Shown in pieces: positions 60,813 to 64,000 of a DNA stretch of 64,000 bases. The translations under genes were made by a program, and so were the position numbers. The DNA lies in contig NZ_JBKQGY010000003.1 of the NCBI RefSeq assembly GCF_050487225.1, forward strand, positions 434,001 through 498,000. The letters are read 5' to 3'. This DNA comes from Paenalcaligenes sp050487225 (GTDB lineage: Bacteria > Pseudomonadota > Gammaproteobacteria > Burkholderiales > Burkholderiaceae_B). The first letter of the stretch is position 1. The number at the start of each line of letters is the position of its first letter. The notes beneath the pieces are model-generated. The model was not told where the DNA came from and searched no databases. It worked only from the letters and a program-made list of their open reading frames with translations.

Positions 60813-61643
60813 TTAGTTTTGCGGTGCCGCTTTGTTTTGCTGCAAACGCCATTCCAACAGACTTTTAAGGCCCACGGTCAGGATCGCCATGCCCGCCAAC
60901 AAAGCCGCGGCGGTAAAGGCAGCAGCCGTTTTGTAGTCGTTATTCAATTGCTCTACCAACAACGACAGGGTAAGCGTTTGGTTCATCACCGTACCAGACA
61001 CCACCGATACCGCACCAAACTCACCAATCGCCCGTGCGTTAGTCAGTACAACGCCATACACCAAGCCCCAACGGATATTAGGCATGGTCACTTGCCAGAA
61101 AATCTGCCAGCCTGACGCACCCAAGCTCAGAGCAGCTTCTTCTTGCTCACTGCCCAGTGTTTGCATCACAGGGATCAAGATACGTGCCACATACGGTACG
61201 GTCACGAAGATAGTGACCATCACGATACCCGGCCATGCAAACATCAGTTGCACATTATGAGCCCCTAACCAGCGGCCCATCACAGTTTCAGCACCGTACA
61301 CCACCAAATAACACAGACCAGCCACCACAGGCGATACAGCGTAAGGGATGTCCACAAACAGGCTCAACAAGCGTTTACCTCTGAACTGGTAGTGCGTCAT
61401 ACACCATGCCAGCAAGATACCGAACACCATGTTCAATGGCACGCTTAGTAGCGCCACAAAGATCGTCAGCCCAATGGCATGCTGCATGAAATCTTCGCTC
61501 AGGTTTTCCGTCAGCAGTGTCCAACCGCCCGCAATCACCTGACTAAAAATCAACGCCAGCGGGATGATGAGCATCACCACCACCACAGCCAAGCCTGCAC
61601 CTACTTGCAGCCACTGTCCAAAACTCTGGGGTTTCTTTCTCAT
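60813..61643 (-). CDS. cysW: Sulfate ABC transporter permease CysW
   Basis: A 276-aa permease with six membrane segments. FEDGL-type region and EAALSLGASGWQIFWQVTMPNI form the ATPase-contact loop, and ARAIGEFGAVSVVSG is the family block. It overlaps cysT by 4 bases. Last gene of this sulfate operon in the window: no cysA follows, and a terminator and the convergent sspB gene lie next. Confidence 0.93.
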   Translation of the reverse strand: MRKKPQSFGQWLQVGAGLAVVVVMLIIPLALIFSQVIAGGWTLLTENLSEDFMQHAIGLTIFVALLSVPLNMVFGILLAWCMTHYQFRGKRLLSLFVDIPYAVSPVVAGLCYLVVYGAETVMGRWLGAHNVQLMFAWPGIVMVTIFVTVPYVARILIPVMQTLGSEQEEAALSLGASGWQIFWQVTMPNIRWGLVYGVVLTNARAIGEFGAVSVVSGTVMNQTLTLSLLVEQLNNDYKTAAAFTAAALLAGMAILTVGLKSLLEWRLQQNKAAPQN

Positions 61644-62536
61644 GATCGTTGCCGTTGCCAGCCCAATAAACGTCCTTGCAGCACTTGCAGGACAAACAAT
61701 AACAATAAGGAAGCCATCAACACTACCGATGCAATCGCTGCGGCGGCAGGGTAGTTGAATTCTTGCAAGCGCACAAAAATCATCAATGATGTGACTTCTG
61801 TTTTGAAAGGCGCATTACCGGCAATCATGATCACCGCACCAAACTCACCCAAGCTACGAATAAAAGCCTGGGAAGCGCCTGTCACAATGGCTGGAATCAG
61901 CGGCGGCAGAATGACTTTGAGGAAGATCTGCCAGCGACGTGCACCCAGCGTTTGCGCGACTTCTTCGTATTCCGTACCCAGCTCTTCAATCACAGGCTGC
62001 ACAATACGCACTACAAAGGGCAGGCTGGTGAAGGTCATCGCCACCAAAATACCGGGGTACGCGTAGGAAATCTTGATGCCCATGGCAGCAAAGTATTGCC
62101 CCAACCAACCACCGGGTACAAACAGCGCAGCCAAGGTTAAGCCCGCAACTGACGTAGGCAACGCAAAGGGAATATCTACCAGGGCATCCATCATACGGCG
62201 GCCCCAGAAGTTATATCGAGTCGTCACCCATGCAATCAAGAAACCAATAAAGGTTGCCGCAATGGTGGAATAAAAGGCTGCACTTGCAGTGACCTTATAA
62301 CTCTGCACCACCCTAGGATGCGAAATAGCGCGCCAGTACTGTGTCCAAGTCATGTCGCTGACGTAAATCAGTAATGCCGACAACGGTAGCAAAACCACGA
62401 TGGACAAATAGAAGAGGCTGAGACCAAAGCTCAGCCCAAAACCCGGCAAAATGGGTTTACGTAAGAAAAACCATTGGCGAACGGGGGAGGCCGTTGCGAC
62501 CTGCTCCCCGGATACAGCCTTAGACAATGTTGTCAT
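61640..62536 (-). CDS. cysT: Sulfate ABC transporter permease CysT (CysU)
   Basis: A 298-aa permease, with the block PGFGLSFGLSLFYLSIVVLLPLSALL at the N-terminus, DALVDIPFALPTSVAGLTLAAL, and the contact loop EVAQTLGARRWQIFLKVILP, then IRSLGEFGAVIMIAGN. It pairs with CysW in sulfate/thiosulfate uptake. It lies 10 bases after the sbp gene. Confidence 0.93.
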   Translation of the reverse strand: MTTLSKAVSGEQVATASPVRQWFFLRKPILPGFGLSFGLSLFYLSIVVLLPLSALLIYVSDMTWTQYWRAISHPRVVQSYKVTASAAFYSTIAATFIGFLIAWVTTRYNFWGRRMMDALVDIPFALPTSVAGLTLAALFVPGGWLGQYFAAMGIKISYAYPGILVAMTFTSLPFVVRIVQPVIEELGTEYEEVAQTLGARRWQIFLKVILPPLIPAIVTGASQAFIRSLGEFGAVIMIAGNAPFKTEVTSLMIFVRLQEFNYPAAAAIASVVLMASLLLLFVLQVLQGRLLGWQRQRS

Positions 62537-62546
62537 AACAAACTAC

Positions 62547-63551
62547 TTACTGTGCCTGAATCTGATCCAACACGCCGTCTGTAGCAAAGTGCTTGGTTTG
62601 GATGTCTTTCCAAGAGCCCAATACGTCGGTTGGGTTCACCAATTTGACGTCTGCAAACTTGCCTGCATTTTCTTTGGCAACTTCGTCGTTGGTCACACGG
62701 TAGTTAAAGCCAGCCAGCAAACGTTGGATCTCAGGTGTGTACTGGAACTCCAAGTACTCTGTCGCCACATTACGTGTACCGCGCTCGTCTACCACTTTAT
62801 CCACAACCGCTACGGGGAACTCAGCCAACACGCTGGTTGGAGGCACTACGATCTCGAACTCTTGGTCTTTGAACTCTTCGCCATTCACGATATTCAGTTC
62901 TTCAGACTCAAATGTCAGCAGTACGTCGCCTTGGTTGTTCTGAGCAAACGCTACCGTTGCACCACGACCGCCTGTGGGGAAGTTTTCTACGTTACCTAGC
63001 ACTTGGCCTACGAACTCACGGATTTTGGCTTCGTCACCGCCGAATTTCTCGTGTGCGTACAACCAGGCACCTAAGTAGGTGTAACGTGCGTTACCGGAGG
63101 TTTTAGGGTTAGGAAACACCAAGCCTACGTCTTCACGGGCCAGATCATCCCAATCCTTGATGTTTTTAGGGTTGCCTTTACGCACCAAGAAAGCGATGGT
63201 GCTGTAGTAAGGCGAGCTGTTGTTAGGCAAACGCTCGGCCCAATCGGCTGCCACGATATCGCGGTCTGCCAAAATGTCGATGTCGGTCACTTGGTTAAAC
63301 GTCACCACATCCACTTTTTTACCTTGGATGATGTCTTGAGCTTGTCTGGACGTACCTGCGAAAGATTGGTCGATTTTGAGGTCTTCGCCGGTCTTCTGCT
63401 TCCAATGCTCAACAAATTTCGGATTCACCGCAGCAAAGGTTTCGCGTGCCACATCAAACGATGCATTCAATATGCTGGTTTGTGCCACAGCAGCTGTGCT
63501 GGCAGCAGTAGCAACTAAGGCAAGTGCTCCAACAATTTTCTTCAGATTCAT
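62547..63551 (-). CDS. sbp: Sulfate-binding protein
   Basis: A 334-aa periplasmic protein (the first ATG at 63554 would give 335). A GCGGGG-like ribosome site fits the second ATG. The Sec signal ends AVAQ. Sulfate-family blocks: NASFDVARETFAAVNPKF, IDQSFAGTSRQAQDIIQG, SSPYYSTIAFLVRKGNPK, and PNPKTSGNARYTYLGAW. It delivers sulfate to the CysTW permease. Confidence 0.93.
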   Translation of the reverse strand: MNLKKIVGALALVATAASTAAVAQTSILNASFDVARETFAAVNPKFVEHWKQKTGEDLKIDQSFAGTSRQAQDIIQGKKVDVVTFNQVTDIDILADRDIVAADWAERLPNNSSPYYSTIAFLVRKGNPKNIKDWDDLAREDVGLVFPNPKTSGNARYTYLGAWLYAHEKFGGDEAKIREFVGQVLGNVENFPTGGRGATVAFAQNNQGDVLLTFESEELNIVNGEEFKDQEFEIVVPPTSVLAEFPVAVVDKVVDERGTRNVATEYLEFQYTPEIQRLLAGFNYRVTNDEVAKENAGKFADVKLVNPTDVLGSWKDIQTKHFATDGVLDQIQAQ

Positions 63552-63746
63552 CATTAACCCCGCAATATATTTGAGTGACTGCAACGGCAAAACCGTTTAT
63601 CCATGAAGTGCATTATGCAGAGTCACCATATAAATACGAACGATAATGTACTCATTCACTTATTACTTTAAGGAATAATGAATCACTTGAAACCTACCTC
63701 GCACAGCGGACTTAATTAAAAATTCCTGACAATGATTGCATATGCT

Positions 63747-63768
63747 AATCATTCGTACCAGAATGATT
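63747..63768. promoter_or_regulatory. Inverted repeat between sbp and the BCCT transporter gene
   Basis: Arms AATCATTC and GAATGATT with a 6-base spacer, 44 bases before the BCCT start codon. Position fits a regulatory site for the BCCT gene or, less likely, for the sulfate operon. Confidence 0.5.
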
Positions 63769-63811
63769 TCTGATAAACTAATAGCCTTTAAAACACTAGT
63801 ACCAAAGGTCT

Positions 63812-64000
63812 ATGAGGTCCAATAAAACCCCTACAAGCCTACATCCTCCCGTCTTTTATCCTGCTGCTTTTCTAATTTTGGCTCTCGTGGCGTTCGCAAT
63901 TCTTGCGCCAGAAACTGCCCAAAACCTCTTCAGCGCCACGCAAAACTGGATCATCACCCACGTTAGCTGGTTCTACATTCTCACCGTTGCCATCATTTTG
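63812..64000 (+). CDS. BCCT-family (choline/betaine/carnitine) transporter, N-terminal part (cut by window end)
   Basis: A frame starting at ATG 63812, with AAAGG a few bases upstream, runs off the window after 63 codons. The N-terminus (PPVFYPAAFLILALVAFAIL, then TAQNLFSATQNWIITHVSWFYILTVAIIL) shows the two first membrane segments and the WF-Y-x-L-x-VA pattern of BCCT carriers such as BetT. It would take up an osmoprotectant or precursor. The divergent sulfate operon has an inverted repeat between, at 63747. Confidence 0.75.
   Translation, partial: MRSNKTPTSLHPPVFYPAAFLILALVAFAILAPETAQNLFSATQNWIITHVSWFYILTVAIIL

Noticed and set aside
1..64000. Search for tRNA or rRNA genes, CRISPR arrays, insertion sequences or prophage genes
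   Set aside because: None was recognised; intergenic gaps are mostly short and no transposase, integrase or spaced direct-repeat array was seen. A covariance-model scan would be needed to exclude small RNAs.

Overview
The window reads as a chromosomal segment of a betaproteobacterium of the order Burkholderiales, most probably family Alcaligenaceae (Bordetella/Alcaligenes/Paenalcaligenes-like). Grounds: the run mla genes - ABC exporter - ibaG - murA - his genes - HIT - tatABC - nif3 - mscL - petABC - sspAB is the arrangement I know from that group; a DUF4148 protein, an Smg (DUF494) protein and a short-form HisG are also typical. Base composition looks close to 50% G+C, on the low side for Bordetella. 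I cannot name genus or species. Coding density is very high. I see no rRNA, tRNA, CRISPR array, prophage or insertion sequence.

Layout. (1) 1-3.8 kb: end of an amino-acid type ABC operon with an AtzG-like small protein, an amidase, a Tat-exported binding protein and an FAD oxidoreductase. (2) 3.9-10.5 kb: a small unknown gene, a thioredoxin, then a minus-strand operon that looks like glycerol-3-phosphate/glycerophosphodiester uptake (DeoR/GlpR-like regulator, ATPase, binding protein, two permeases, GpdQ-like phosphodiesterase). (3) 10.7-20.5 kb: acyltransferase, DUF454, DUF4148, LysR regulator, Smg, a large DUF2157-type membrane protein, topoisomerase III with a histone-H1-like Lys/Ala tail, and a SET-domain protein coupled to it. 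(4) 20.5-28.8 kb: amino-acid ABC importer with divergent IclR regulator, AEC carrier, gamma-glutamyltransferase lipoprotein, AMP nucleosidase. (5) 29-38.4 kb: malate synthase G, SdiA-regulated-type protein, OB-fold lipoprotein, GntR regulator, xanthine/uracil-type permease, aldehyde dehydrogenase, orphan TRAP binding protein. (6) 38.6-53.1 kb: housekeeping array mlaFEDAC, ABC-2 exporter, ibaG, murA, hisGDBHAFIE, HIT protein, tatABC. (7) 53.2-60.7 kb: TetR/MFS efflux pair, Nif3-like protein, mscL, petABC, sspAB. (8) 60.8-64 kb: sulfate importer sbp-cysT-cysW (minus strand) and the start of a BCCT transporter.

How they work together. Region 6 joins outer-membrane lipid maintenance (Mla), peptidoglycan precursor synthesis (MurA), the histidine pathway and the Tat exporter. 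Tat is needed for the Rieske protein of the cytochrome bc1 operon 3.5 kb further on, which carries a twin-arginine signal, and probably for the twin-arginine binding protein in region 1. Several modules lack a usual partner: Mla has no mlaB, the sulfate importer has no cysA, HisG is the short form that needs HisZ, and a TRAP binding protein stands without its membrane subunits.

The items I would look at first are the topB-SET pair, the AtzG/AtzE-like pair inside an amino-acid ABC operon, the incomplete Mla operon, and several clear palindromic operator candidates next to regulators or in divergent promoter regions. All functional calls rest on reading the sequence and recalled family knowledge; no database search was possible.
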